A stretch of 64,000 nucleotides of DNA from Novakomyces olei (taxonomy: Eukaryota; Ascomycota; Novakomycetes; Novakomycetales; Novakomycetaceae), in assembly GCA_016906335.1 (NCBI GenBank), contig JADEYG010000002.1, positions 434,001 to 498,000 on the forward strand, written 5' to 3'. Positions 9,661 to 20,032 of this stretch are shown piece after piece; the first letter of the stretch is position 1, and the number at the start of each line of letters is the position of its first letter. The position numbers and the translations under genes were made by a program. The notes under the pieces are model-generated. The model saw nothing but the letters and a program-made list of their open reading frames with translations, did no database searches and was not told the origin of the DNA.

Positions 9661-9812
9661 CAGGATAGGCTCCACCGAAGGTTCTTCGAACTTCGGCGAC
9701 CTTTCAGTTTCTCACAGAAGCGGTCAATTAGAGCCACACTCGATACGGGCTCCATGTGTAAGAAACTGGAAGGTCGCCGAAGTTCGAAGAACCTTCGGTG
9801 GAGCCTATCCTG
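9661..9812. repeat. Large palindrome, 52-bp arms
   Basis: Arms 9661-9712 and 9761-9812 are reverse complements at 51 of 52 positions, with a 48-bp loop. The arms contain a nested palindrome around TTCGAA. The right arm ends exactly where the next LTR begins. Confidence 0.95.
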
Positions 9813-10512
9813 TGTAAGGTGGCCCTTAGAGGGGAGCACCGCGGTGTAAACTCGCGTGTCGCTACAGGCGAACACGGACTGTCCTTTGCGAGACCGCTCG
9901 ACAAAGGAAGTTCAATCGGGTACCGCGCGAAGCGAGTACCGAGAAACGGGAACGTAGACTTGCGCCCGGCGCAAGAACTAAGGAAAAGGAAAAGGACGTT
10001 GTCCTTGAAAAGGCGACGGCGCTTCTCTAAAGCTTACCTGCTACAAGGCTATGTAGCAACTTTGAGATTATAAGCCCGTGGAGAGAGTTCTCTCCATGGG
10101 CGACTATGTAGACTATCCTATGAGGCTTAGCGGCTCGCTTAGCCACTTCGCGGCCTAAGCTTCATCCCACCACGATCTCAATGCGATGGTCCCAGACCAT
10201 CCGCATTGGGAAAGCGGTGGCGAGCTATGAACTCTATGGATCGATCTATCTAGCTTCGTAGCGATGCGCGATCGCTACTGTCATGCGCCGCGACGTGCCT
10301 ACGTCGCGCGGGCATGGACGTGGACCTGCTTCGCGCGAGCCAGGTCCAACCTGCTCGCGAGCTAGGCCACTTACGCGCTTCGCGCGAGTAATGTCCAACA
10401 TTACCTCGCGCGAGCTATTTAGATCTATCTAGCCTGAAGTCATCGCCTTTGGCGCTACAGGACTTCAGGCGTCGTTCGCTGTCGTGGTTCACGCGAGGCG
10501 GGGATCATGACA
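9813..10512 (-). repeat. Gypsy-1-family LTR copy
   Basis: 700 bp, TGTAAGGTGG ... GATCATGACA on the plus strand, nearly identical to the Gypsy-1 LTRs. Flanking pentamers differ (TCCTG, GCTTC), so it is not a simple solo LTR; recombination with another copy is likely. Confidence 0.9.
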
Positions 10513-11019
10513 GCTTCATGTTTTTACGGGACCTTACTGAGAAGGGCAGAATTATTATGGACTATATTTCCACAAAAGAACAAGTGGCGGATATACTTAC
10601 AAAGCCCTTGTGCAAAAAAATATTTAACTACCTACAACAAAAGATACTTAAAGGCGAAACACGTGAAAGTGACGACAACAAGCTTGAGAGGGAGTATAGG
10701 AATATGTCAAGCTTGGACGTCACAGAAAAAGAACAGGAAGGCTGGCTACAGAAAAGAGGAGGAATGGCTGGAGTGGCTGGAGTGGCTGGAGTGGCTGGAG
10801 TGGCTGGAGTGGCTGGAGTGGCTGGAGTGGCTGGAGTGGCTGGAGTGGCTGGAGTGGCTGGAGTGGCTGGAACTGAGTACAAAGAGGCTTGCGCTACCAA
10901 AGTGTAACTCGGTGGCTGGAACCAAAGAAACTATATAGTACAGCGTCAGTAGACTTAGAAAAGTAGCTAAAAGGAGATACAACACTATTCTCTACAACAA
11001 GCCAAATTAAATTTCTACA
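10513..11019 (+). mobile_element. Copia-F 3' end: RNase H tail and 3' LTR
   Basis: 10513-10694 encodes the end of a Copia RNase H (FLRDLTEKGRIIMDYISTKE ... ADILTKPLCKKIF), followed by the polypurine tract CTTGAGAGGGAG and a 325-bp LTR at 10695-11019 (TATAGGAATATG ... ATTTCTACA). The LTR holds a 9-bp minisatellite at 10765-10872. The left part of the element is absent here. Confidence 0.85.
10765..10872. repeat. 9-bp minisatellite (TGGCTGGAG)12 in a Copia LTR
   Basis: Twelve direct units, the last varied. The same array has 17 units at 29113-29265 (reverse), 9 units at 33936-34016 and is nearly absent in the LTR at 21386-21637. Frames crossing it (AGV, EWL, HSS or PAT repeats) are artefacts. 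Confidence 0.95.
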
Positions 11020-11326
11020 CACTAGACAACAAACTCCCTCTTTTATCATCATGTGTGGAATATTGTCTTAATTCTTCCAATTAGAAATTTTCATTTTCAA
11101 AGAATTTAACATCCCTGGAGATAATTATTTTGTTGTTCACAGGATTCCATGATCGAAAGGATTTTGCATTCGACTGATAACCGACCATAGCATATTTTTC
11201 TCCCCTGACAATTAATTTGTTTGGCCTGTCGGGCTTGGGCTTCGAATAAACAATACAAAAAAAAGAACTCTCAAATGGTCCACTTGTGGTACATTTCCGT
11301 AAACCATCTCGTAAGGAGTGCGACCG

Positions 11327-11956
11327 TGTAAGACGGTCCTTACAGCTACAATCGCTGGAGGCCGGCCGTGTATAGTTTAAATAAAGTAAAGGAATAAGAA
11401 AGACCAGGAAAGCAGAAAGCGATTACTGTAAAGCTTACCAGGAGTAATATAATATATTACTCCCACTTTGAGATAATCAACCCGTGAAGGGCGAGAGGCC
11501 TTCACGGGCAACTATAAACTAAACTAAGTTGCGGAGGAGCGGATGCTCCTTCGCATTCTAAACTACTCTTCCCAAGCTAACTTATGCGAAGGTCGCACAA
11601 GTTAGAGAGGGAAGCTCTCAGCCTAAACTAATCTATGAAATAACTATGAATGTTCTCGCGCTAGCGGAGTGCGAAGGGTCGCACTCGCTAGCGTGCGAGA
11701 ATGAGAACGGGAAGCGAGGTCCGTGCACATTGTGCATGGAGCCCCTCGCTCCCGTGGGCCAAGCTGGCTTAGTGCGCGTACCTACATGCGCACTAAGACA
11801 ACTTCTACGTCCCAAGACCATCGCATTACGCGCCGACTGGTCTTGGGCCGCGTTGGCGAAGCTTGCGACGCGCGGACATCCCAAGTCCGACTACAGGCGT
11901 CGCCCCTCGCTTCCCAACGCGGTTGTCAGGGACTCGCCAAGGCGAGGATCATGACA
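11327..11956 (-). repeat. Gypsy-2 3' LTR
   Basis: 630 bp, TGTAAGACGG ... GATCATGACA on the plus strand. Strongly hairpin-rich: CCCGTGAAGG with CCTTCACGGG at 11481-11508, and a nearly perfect stem of about 24 bp at 11649-11706. Confidence 0.95.
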
Positions 11957-12219
11957 GTATCCCCCCCTCCCTTGGGCGAGGTCCCCGCGCCCGCAAAACA
12001 TAAAATATTCCATAAAAATAGAAAGGCGAACAAAATAAACGCTAATTTCAATTGCCGCGTGTCACAATAATATTTTCTCCTCAGTAAACGCGTAAATAAA
12101 CATATAGAATAGCATGGGAAAATAAAAGGGGTGTTCGCGTTTTGTTGCAGAGGGGTAAAGAGGCAAAACGCGAAGATAAATAGTATCCAGTCGCGTTCGC
12201 AAAGACAGTTCTGAACGCG

Positions 12220-12651
12220 ATGTCGCTTGCACGTGTGACTGTGTCCGAGAAGCCGTGCGGCTATTGTGTTTCGCAGGGGAGGCGCTGTGAGTTCTTCATG
12301 ACAGCCATCCCTCGCGTCCGTCGCTGCTTAGCGTGTGCGGCGCGTAAAACCAAGTGCGAGGGCGCGATGTTTATGTCGCCGACCCTGTTGAATTCGCGCA
12401 TACGCGGGTCGATCGTCGAGCGCGAGTATCGTAAGTATGATAACGCTCGTAAGGCAAAGTTGGCCTCCACTGTTCCTCGCGTTGCGACGCCCGTTGTAGA
12501 AGTCGCCCAATGCGCGGCAACCGATTCGTCTGAGGGCCTCGGGGTTGCTGTTGAAAGAGCATTGGCCGCTAAAGATCGCGAAATCGATTCGCTCCGTCAG
12601 CAGGTCCTAGAGCTGAAAGCGGAAATTTCGGCTTTGCGCGGCTTGGAATGA
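12220..12651 (+). CDS. Gypsy-2 antisense accessory ORF, six-Cys zinc-cluster-like protein
   Basis: 143 residues starting MSLARVTVSE, antisense to pol and between pol and the 3' LTR, exactly as in Gypsy-1. Cysteines follow the identical spacing C-x2-C-x6-C-x12-C-x2-C-x6-C (CGYC ... CLACAARKTKC). A variable middle is followed by a C-terminal heptad helix (KDREIDSLRQQVLELKAEI). Identity to the Gypsy-1 protein is concentrated in the cysteine module (RVRRC.ACAAR.T.CEG) and in the pattern of the C-terminal helix, while the middle differs. This suggests selection on these two parts. Function unknown; a zinc-binding, dimerising nucleic-acid-binding protein is my inference. Confidence 0.7.
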   Translation: MSLARVTVSEKPCGYCVSQGRRCEFFMTAIPRVRRCLACAARKTKCEGAMFMSPTLLNSRIRGSIVEREYRKYDNARKAKLASTVPRVATPVVEVAQCAATDSSEGLGVAVERALAAKDREIDSLRQQVLELKAEISALRGLE

Positions 12652-12817
12652 GCGCCAAAATTCTTCAAATATGCGATACATCTTGTTTTGATTTTAATAA
12701 TTTTTAATACATTTTCAAAAAAAAATTTCCAAATAGCGATAAATAACTAGTGCGAATTGTGTATTATATCGCAGTCGTAAACAAAAATCAAGAGTTGAGT
12801 CTCGCGATTGCGTAAGA

Positions 12818-15800
12818 TTACGTGAGTTGAATGACGTAACCTGTATCGCGATTAACGTAAACATCATAGCTTCGGCTTAGCGGGTGTAATCTGTGAAATT
12901 CTTTCACTAAATCGTCGCAATTTGTCAAATTGCCTGCCGGCTCCCAAGTGCGATTAGCACTATCGTATCCCTTCCAATGTACAAAATATTCCAATTTATT
13001 TCTTCGCTTCCTGGAGTCCAACACTTTCTCTACCTCCCACTCTGGTGTATTCTCAATTATTATTGGTGGTGGTGGTGCTGTCTGCTGTCGCACAATCGTA
13101 GACGTAGACTTGTACGATTCCAATAAAGAAGCATGGAATACAGGAAGTATTTTCATCGTGTTCGGTAAATCCAACTTGTATGCACGTAAACCGATACGTT
13201 CCAAGATTGTAAAAGGTCCAATTTTCTTGTAATCCAACTTGTCGCTTGGCCTAGTGGTACTGATGTTCTTTCTCACTAGCCATACTTTTTGGCCGACTTC
13301 AAAATCCTTGTCGACACGGTGCGTATTAGCAAACCGTGCTTGATCGCTAATGGCGTGCTTGATCTCAATCTGTAAAAGGCGATGTAGTGTCCTCAAAAAA
13401 TCAATCCGATTGTCCGCCGATGGGCATTGCCGTGCTGTTGCTATCGTAAAACGGCATTTGGGGTGATACCCATACAAAGCATAACTAGGTGTCGCTTTTG
13501 TCGATGATTGCTCAGTATTGTTATATGCGAACTGTGCAAAAGGTAGCAAGTTTACCCAATTCGTTTGTTGGTAATTGCTGTAAATTCTCAAATATTGTTC
13601 GAGGCTCTGATTAAGCCTTTCCGTTTGTCCATCGCTCTGGGGATGGTACGCAGTTGATAACCTTTGCTTGATATCACAATGTGCGAGTAAATGCTTCGTA
13701 AAATGTGATACGAAAACTGATCCACGATCTGAGATAATTTCTTCTGGCAGTCCAAAGTTAGCAAATACTCTGTGAGCGTATAGCAATGCTAGTTCTTTCG
13801 CGCTCATGGTCTCGCATATTGGTACAAAGATGCCTATCTTCGTAAAGCGACATACTATAACCCAAATTGAGTCGTAGTCTTTGCCTGTGATGACATCTCT
13901 TGACACCGGGAGCTTCACAATGAAGTCCATAGCAATGCTTTCCCAAGGCTTTGTAGGTACTCGCAACGAATGTAATAGACCGTAGGGAGCATGATGCGAT
14001 GATTTACTTCGTGCGCAAGTGTCGCATGACTCCACATAGTTAAATACGTCCTTTCGCATCCTTGGCCAGTAATAGTTCCTTGTCACAAGCTCTAGCGTCT
14101 TAGCCTGTCCGGGGTGACCTGAAGTCTGCGAATCATGACATTCTTGCATGATTGATAATCGCAAATCGTTGTCTCTGGGTATGTAAATCAAACCCGAGAA
14201 CATTAAAAGACCTTCCTTGTCCATTGTATAATTCTCCAAATGAGCAGCATCGGGCTTGCTCTTTAACTCCTCAATGATATTCTTGCAAATGCTGTCCTTC
14301 TCGTAGCATTTCTTAACATCCTGTGCTAGCGTTTTGTTGTCCTCAATCGCAAACACAAATTGCGATTTGTCCAAAAGCACCATTGTTCGTTCTGGCTTTT
14401 CCTCCTCTTCGCTGCTAACGTAATCGCTTCTTCGCGATAAGGAGTCAGCCTTGTGGTTAAACTTTCCCGCACGATACACGATCACAAAATCGTAAGACGC
14501 AAGTAACTGCGACCAGCGCATTTGCCGTCTATTCAGGACACGCGCGGTCCAAAAGTACACAAGATTGCGATGATCCGTGTATATCGTGGTTTTGTGAAGG
14601 GGACTCTCCAAGTATACCCTCCATTCCCGAAGACATACAACAATAGCTAATAGCTCCTTGTCGTGAATGTCGTAGTTCGTCTCTGCGCTTGTCATCTTGC
14701 GCGAGTAAAATGCGATTGGTCTCATGTCGCCGTTTTCATCCTTTTGCGAAAGGATCCCGCCTATCGCAAAATCTGAGGCGTCCGTTTCCAAGAAGCTCGG
14801 CTTTTGTGGATCGAAGTGCACAAGAATAGGTGCGCCTAAGAATGCATCCTTCAACGCATTGAATGACTCCCTGCATTCGTCGCTAAACACGAACTTTGTA
14901 TCCTTCTTTAAAAGCCGGGTAAGAGGTGCCGTAATCTTGCTGTAGTTGGCGATGAATCTTCGGTAATAGTTCGCCAGTCCCAGGAACGACATAACCTCCT
15001 TAACATTCTTTGGCTCGGGCCATGTTTCAATCGATTTGACCTTCGTATTTTCCATCGACAGACCTTTCGTTGAAATCACGAAGCCAAGAAACTCCGTTGT
15101 GTCGGTATGGAATTCGCATTTCTCCAATTTGACAAATAAATTTGCCTTGCGAAGTCTCTCCAATACTCCGCGCACGTGCTCCACGTGTTCTTCCTCTGTA
15201 TTCGAGTAAATCAGTATATCGTCCAAGTAAACGACAACGTATCGATCAAGGCAATCTCGCAAAGTATCATTGGCGAGTGCTTGAAACGAAGCCGGGGCAT
15301 TCGTAAGCCCAAACGGCATGACTTGGTACTCGTAGTGGCCGTACCTTGTACGAAAGGCCGTTTTCCATTCGTCGCCTTTTCGTATCCTAACCAAATTATA
15401 TGCACCGCGAAGATCCAATCGCGTAAAAATAGTTGCTTGGCGAATGCGATCTAGAAGTTCCGAGATAAGCGGTAATGCATATCTGTTTTTGACAGTGATC
15501 GCGTTCAGACCGCGGTAATCGACGCATAATCTGAGCGATCCATCTTTCTTTTTGACAAATAAGATCGGCGCCCCCGCGGGCGACGACGACGGTCGTATAA
15601 AACCTTTAGCGAGGTTTTCCTTGATATAATCTCTCAGCGTTTGCAATTCGCGTTCGGCGAGCGGGTAGATCGGGCCAAAAGGCGGCTTCGCATTTTCGAC
15701 CAAGGGTATCGCATGATCCCAAGGTTGATGTTTCGGCAAAACGTCCGCGTTCTTCTTCTCAAATAGGTCGCGATATCCCTCGTAGAATCCAGGCAATGTA

Positions 15801-16480
15801 ACGCGAGGCTTGACATCTTGCTCGTCCATAGCGTACACACATAAAATACCTGATTCTCCAGAACGGGCCAATCTTGCAAATTCGGTTGCGCTGACTTGCA
15901 TGGATTCGGATAATGTACTGCACTTCAAACAGTTCGCCAAACAGTAGTTCGACTTGAACTCGACGTTTGCGCGACTCCATCCGATCGTAGGCTCATGCTT
16001 GTCCAACCATGGCTTGCCCAAGATAGCATCGTATCCACGAAGAGGTATGACATTGAAGGTCATCCTTTCTCGATGTTCGCCAATTGATATATCCATCTCG
16101 CTGGTGTGAAAGCGAATACCTCCTGACTTGATTGTCCTTCCATCAACGACTCTGATGGGCTCGGTCTCGCTCTTCTCCGTAAGCTTAATAAAAGCATGCG
16201 ATGCGAGCTTCTCGCTGATAAAATTAGAGGTAGCTCCTGAGTCAATCAGGGCTCTCGCGTTCAACTCTCCATCCTCTGTCTTGACTTTCACGACGACAGT
16301 CAGATGCTTTGCTTTGTCCGGTTCCGTAAAAACTGTCATAACTTCTGGTGGCCTAAATAGTTGTTTGCCCAGATCAGGCCTTTTCATTGGACCTGGGCGT
16401 TCGCTTTTCCCAAATCGGAAAATTCGTGCGTGAATGCAGCGACGTGTTGCTGATTGTACGTCTTCTTCTTCTGCTTGCAT
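12818..16480 (-). CDS. Gypsy-2 pol polyprotein with chromodomain
   Basis: About 1220 residues in one open frame. Protease (LIDSGATSNFIS), reverse transcriptase (VVVYLDDILIYS), RNase H (LETDASDFAIGG), integrase (zinc-binding CDTCARSK; core DFIVKLP and ISDRGSVF) and a C-terminal chromodomain (EWEVEKVLDSR, YFVHWKGYDS, TWEP). It overlaps the gag end by about 97 nt in another frame, which fits frameshift or read-through expression known for Gypsy elements. Confidence 0.95.
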   Translation of the reverse strand: MQAEEEDVQSATRRCIHARIFRFGKSERPGPMKRPDLGKQLFRPPEVMTVFTEPDKAKHLTVVVKVKTEDGELNARALIDSGATSNFISEKLASHAFIKLTEKSETEPIRVVDGRTIKSGGIRFHTSEMDISIGEHRERMTFNVIPLRGYDAILGKPWLDKHEPTIGWSRANVEFKSNYCLANCLKCSTLSESMQVSATEFARLARSGESGILCVYAMDEQDVKPRVTLPGFYEGYRDLFEKKNADVLPKHQPWDHAIPLVENAKPPFGPIYPLAERELQTLRDYIKENLAKGFIRPSSSPAGAPILFVKKKDGSLRLCVDYRGLNAITVKNRYALPLISELLDRIRQATIFTRLDLRGAYNLVRIRKGDEWKTAFRTRYGHYEYQVMPFGLTNAPASFQALANDTLRDCLDRYVVVYLDDILIYSNTEEEHVEHVRGVLERLRKANLFVKLEKCEFHTDTTEFLGFVISTKGLSMENTKVKSIETWPEPKNVKEVMSFLGLANYYRRFIANYSKITAPLTRLLKKDTKFVFSDECRESFNALKDAFLGAPILVHFDPQKPSFLETDASDFAIGGILSQKDENGDMRPIAFYSRKMTSAETNYDIHDKELLAIVVCLREWRVYLESPLHKTTIYTDHRNLVYFWTARVLNRRQMRWSQLLASYDFVIVYRAGKFNHKADSLSRRSDYVSSEEEEKPERTMVLLDKSQFVFAIEDNKTLAQDVKKCYEKDSICKNIIEELKSKPDAAHLENYTMDKEGLLMFSGLIYIPRDNDLRLSIMQECHDSQTSGHPGQAKTLELVTRNYYWPRMRKDVFNYVESCDTCARSKSSHHAPYGLLHSLRVPTKPWESIAMDFIVKLPVSRDVITGKDYDSIWVIVCRFTKIGIFVPICETMSAKELALLYAHRVFANFGLPEEIISDRGSVFVSHFTKHLLAHCDIKQRLSTAYHPQSDGQTERLNQSLEQYLRIYSNYQQTNWVNLLPFAQFAYNNTEQSSTKATPSYALYGYHPKCRFTIATARQCPSADNRIDFLRTLHRLLQIEIKHAISDQARFANTHRVDKDFEVGQKVWLVRKNISTTRPSDKLDYKKIGPFTILERIGLRAYKLDLPNTMKILPVFHASLLESYKSTSTIVRQQTAPPPPIIIENTPEWEVEKVLDSRKRRNKLEYFVHWKGYDSANRTWEPAGNLTNCDDLVKEFHRLHPLSRSYDVYVNRDTGYVIQLT

Positions 16481-17384
16481 TCTCTTGCTCGATGACCCAC
16501 GCGTCCACAGTTAAAGCATTTGATGTTGCTTTTGCGATGGTTGTCATCTTCCTTTTCTAAACTAATCGCGTCCACATCCATAGGAGTAAAACTTGTACTC
16601 GCGTTTGCAGCCGGGCGGTTGTTGGAATATTTCACGGAACCGCGGCTTGCACTCTCGATGTGCCTGTCGGATATTCTTCCATCCACGCGAACTGATATCT
16701 CAATCATTTCATTCAAAGTGCGGGGTCTGTCCATCCTGGAAAGCTCATCCTTGATGCGATCCTTCAGCCCCTGATAATACATAAACGTCAGCGCACTGTC
16801 ATTGAAATCCAAATACGAAGCAATTCTTTGAAAAATGCTCGCATAAGATGCTGCTGATCCACGTTGTCTCAAGGCGGCTAACTCTCTTTGCGCCTGACTC
16901 ACCCTGTCGACCTTGCCGAAATTCGCGGCCAACGCTTCGCAAAAGGCTTCAAAAGTAGGTACTACCGAAGCGAAGTCGTTGTTGCGAAGGTGTGGTTCGA
17001 ACCACGCAAATGCGGCGTCCCGCAAATACGAAGCTGCGAACAAAACCTTCGAACGTCGTCGCGAAACTCGTGCGGTTTCAACATGATGTAAAGGCGAAGC
17101 TGCGCCAAAAAATTCTCGACCATTTTGCGGTCCCCACGAAACGCGTCGGGCTTCATCACCGCTGGTCCGTCACTCGTCGGGGCTCTCTTAGCTCGCGAAC
17201 CGATCTCCTGGGTCAGATGCGCAATGTGCGATCGCCCTTTCTCGTTCTCTGCCTTCAACTCGGCAATCTGAGTTTGCAGGGATTGCAAAAAGGTGTTAAG
17301 CTCCTCTTGCGACATCTTGTCCCTCGTACCGCAAATATCGTATCGTAATCGTTCTTCCAGAACCGTTCTTCGTAAATTGTTCAC
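16384..17384 (-). CDS. Gypsy-2 gag region
   Basis: Gag in two overlapping frames (about one break). It shows an N-terminal coiled coil (MSQEELNTFLQSLQTQIAEL), a capsid-like region (FLAQLRLY; DAAFAWFEPHL) and a CCHC knuckle (CFNCGRVGHRAREC). Homologous along its length to Gypsy-1 gag. Confidence 0.85.
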
Positions 17385-17635
17385 TCAATCGTCGACTATC
17401 CAAGCCGATACTCAATAACTCAAAATAACTGTGTTTCACCGGAACACTCGATAACTCAAAATTCTCAAACTCGAATCCACGTCGTTCACTCGACGCTTTA
17501 ACCGTTTTAACTTCCGTAAAAATCCGTAAAAATAAGTACCGAACCGCGTCTTTGACTCGACGTCCGAAACTCTCTCGAATCCGAAGGAAATAAAACACAA
17601 ACAATTCCAAAAAACTTCAAACTTCAACGACCGGG

Positions 17636-17648
17636 ACGGGTTGATTAT
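17636..17648 (-). other. Gypsy-2 primer-binding site, complementary to its own LTR
   Basis: Two bases inside the 5' LTR the minus strand reads ATAATCAACCCGT; the exact reverse complement occurs in the element-sense LTR (plus-strand 17797-17809) next to the CCCGTGAAGG hairpin. Position and pairing partner match Gypsy-1 although the sequence differs, which supports self-priming. Confidence 0.65.
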
Positions 17649-17650
17649 AG

Positions 17651-18280
17651 TGTAAGACGGTCCTTACAGCTACAATCGCTGGAGGCCGGCCGTGTATAGT
17701 TTAAATAAAGTAAAGGAATAAGAAAGACCAGGAAAGCAGAAAGCGATTACTGTAAAGCTTACCAGGAGTAATATAATATATTACTCCCACTTTGAGATAA
17801 TCAACCCGTGAAGGGCGAGAGGCCTTCACGGGCAACTATAAACTAAACTAAGTTGCGGAGGAGCGGATGCTCCTTCGCATTCTAAACTACTCTTCCCAAG
17901 CTAACTTATGCGAAGGTCGCACAAGTTAGAGAGGGAAGCTCTCAGCCTAAACTAATCTATGAAATAACTATGAATGTTCTCGCGCTAGCGGAGTGCGAAG
18001 GGTCGCACTCGCTAGCGTGCGAGAATGAGAACGGGAAGCGAGGTCCGTGCACATTGTGCATGGAGCCCCTCGCTCCCGTGGGCCAAGCTGGCTTAGTGCG
18101 CGTACCTACATGCGCACTAAGACAACTTCTACGTCCCAAGACCATCGCATTACGCGCCGACTGGTCTTGGGCCGCGTTGGCGAAGCTTGCGACGCGCGGA
18201 CATCCCAAGTCCGACTACAGGCGTCGCCCCTCGCTTCCCAACGCGGTTGTCAGGGACTCGCCAAGGCGAGGATCATGACA
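17651..18280 (-). repeat. Gypsy-2 5' LTR
   Basis: 630 bp, matching 11327-11956 with no difference noticed; flanked by the right copy of GACCG. Confidence 0.95.
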
Positions 18281-20032
18281 GACCGTGAACTCGCGTTGGA
18301 ACACGATTTTTTATGTAAACACTTGTGCGAACTGCTTCTGGCCAAAGGCATTCTGGAAGATTACTGCCGATAAGAGCGGTTCTGGCCTTGTTTAAAATTG
18401 TTCTGTTTGCGCGTTCAGCAACACCGTTTTGCTGAGGTGTATGTGGAATAGTTGTCTCAGAATTAATGCCTTTGTCTGTATAGAATTGTTTGAGCTCGTT
18501 ATTGACAAATTCACCGCCATTGTCAGTTCGAATAATTTTTACTCGCTTGTTAAATTGTGTTTCAATTAAATTGACAACCGTTTTAACGAGTTGACACACT
18601 TCGCTTTTATTTAGAAAAAAATATACGAATGTATAACCCGAGTAATCGTCGATAAAAGTCAAAAAATACCGCAATTTCTTTTGTGAATTTACACGAACTT
18701 CACACACATCACTGTGAATTCGTTCGAATAAACTTGTAGCGCGGTCGTGGCCTTTTTCAAATCGTAGACGCGTAAATTTTCCCTGTGCGCATTCGTGACA
18801 CGAAAATGTCGCTGGAATTTTAAGGTCATTCAATTTTCCATTCGCACATCCGTTAATTAATTTTGATAAATAATTCATGTTGACATGCATAAACCGATTA
18901 TGCCATTGTTCAGCACTGTTTTCTGGTGTTGTAATTAAGGCACTTTGATAATCATTATTTTTATTGTCTCTTACAAACGTGTAAAGACCTCGTTTAATTT
19001 TTCCAGTCGTGATAATACTTCCGTTTGCTCTATCAATTATTTTAACCGAATCTTCGGCGGTAAAACAGACATCAATTTTTTCTCGACCTAGTTTTCGAAT
19101 CGATAGCAAGTTAAATTCAAGTTCAGGAACCCACAGTGTTTCTTTTAAGTCAAGAACGATATTTGGCCCCAGTTGAATACTCGCCGTTCCAAATGCTTTA
19201 GCAAGCGTTGTATCTCCAGCAGCGGTTTTTATATTAATGTTGCAGGGATGCAGAGTACCTTTAAACATTGCTTTATTAAATGTGATGTGTTCTGTTGCTC
19301 CGCTGTCTAGTATCCATTCGTTGGATTTAATATTATCGATATTCATAAGAAGCGCACTGAAGTATGGTTGAACAATATTATTATTATTAAACTCCTTTTT
19401 GTTGCATGTTGCAACACGATGACCAGGCTTCCCACATCTGAGGCATATTCTGTTTTTTCCAGCACACGTCTTCCGTATGTCCAGATTTATTACAGAACTT
19501 GCAATTCATATTGGACGTCGCAACGTTTGCAGTTGCAATGTTTGCAGTTGCCTTAACACATTTTCGCGCAAATGACCGGACCCAAAACATTGCTTCTGCC
19601 AAACTCATCTTTATACATTCCTCTGGGGAACGTTGAGAGACAAAAGACTCGATTCCAGCACAATTCTCAATCGCATTAAAATAAGCCGTGACAAATAAGC
19701 CGTGACAAATAAGCCGTGACAAAGAACTTTTCCAATTTTCCATAGTCGCGTGACATGGAATCAAACGTAAGGGGAAGTTGGTCGGAACTTAGCATTTTTG
19801 TGTGAAACGACATAAAGCAATTGGCCAAATTTGTAAAGTTATTGTTGAAAGTGGTGATGTTTTCGGGATCTTCCAGCTTTAATGAGGCTAGCTCGGCCGC
19901 TGTTTGAAAGACATAAGATGCAATATCTTTCTCAATAACCACTTCGATCTCCAGGAGAAGCTCTGTAGGACTGCGATATGCGCTATTGACGTAAGGCAAG
20001 TATTCCTTCGTCGCGTTGCAGGGTGACAAGAA

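Larger units (their letters stand above)
11327..18280 (-). mobile_element. Gypsy-2: chromodomain Ty3/Gypsy retrotransposon
   Basis: 6954 bp with LTRs of 630 bp at 11327-11956 and 17651-18280 that look identical, and target duplication GACCG at 11322-11326 and 18281-18285, so insertion is recent. Parts in element order: primer site 17636-17648, gag region 16384-17384, pol with chromodomain 12818-16480, antisense accessory ORF 12220-12651. It is the same lineage as Gypsy-1 but clearly diverged in LTR and protein sequence. It looks nearly whole, with about one break in gag. Inserted in the Copia-C integrase. Confidence 0.95.

Noticed and set aside
10628-10985. Proteins of AGV, EWL, PAT or HSS repeats
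   Set aside because: All are translations of the 9-bp LTR minisatellite in different frames.
11646-12070. ORFs of 102 and 115 codons in the Gypsy-2 LTRs
   Set aside because: They follow the inverted repeats of the LTR and recur only with it; both strands are open because of the hairpins.
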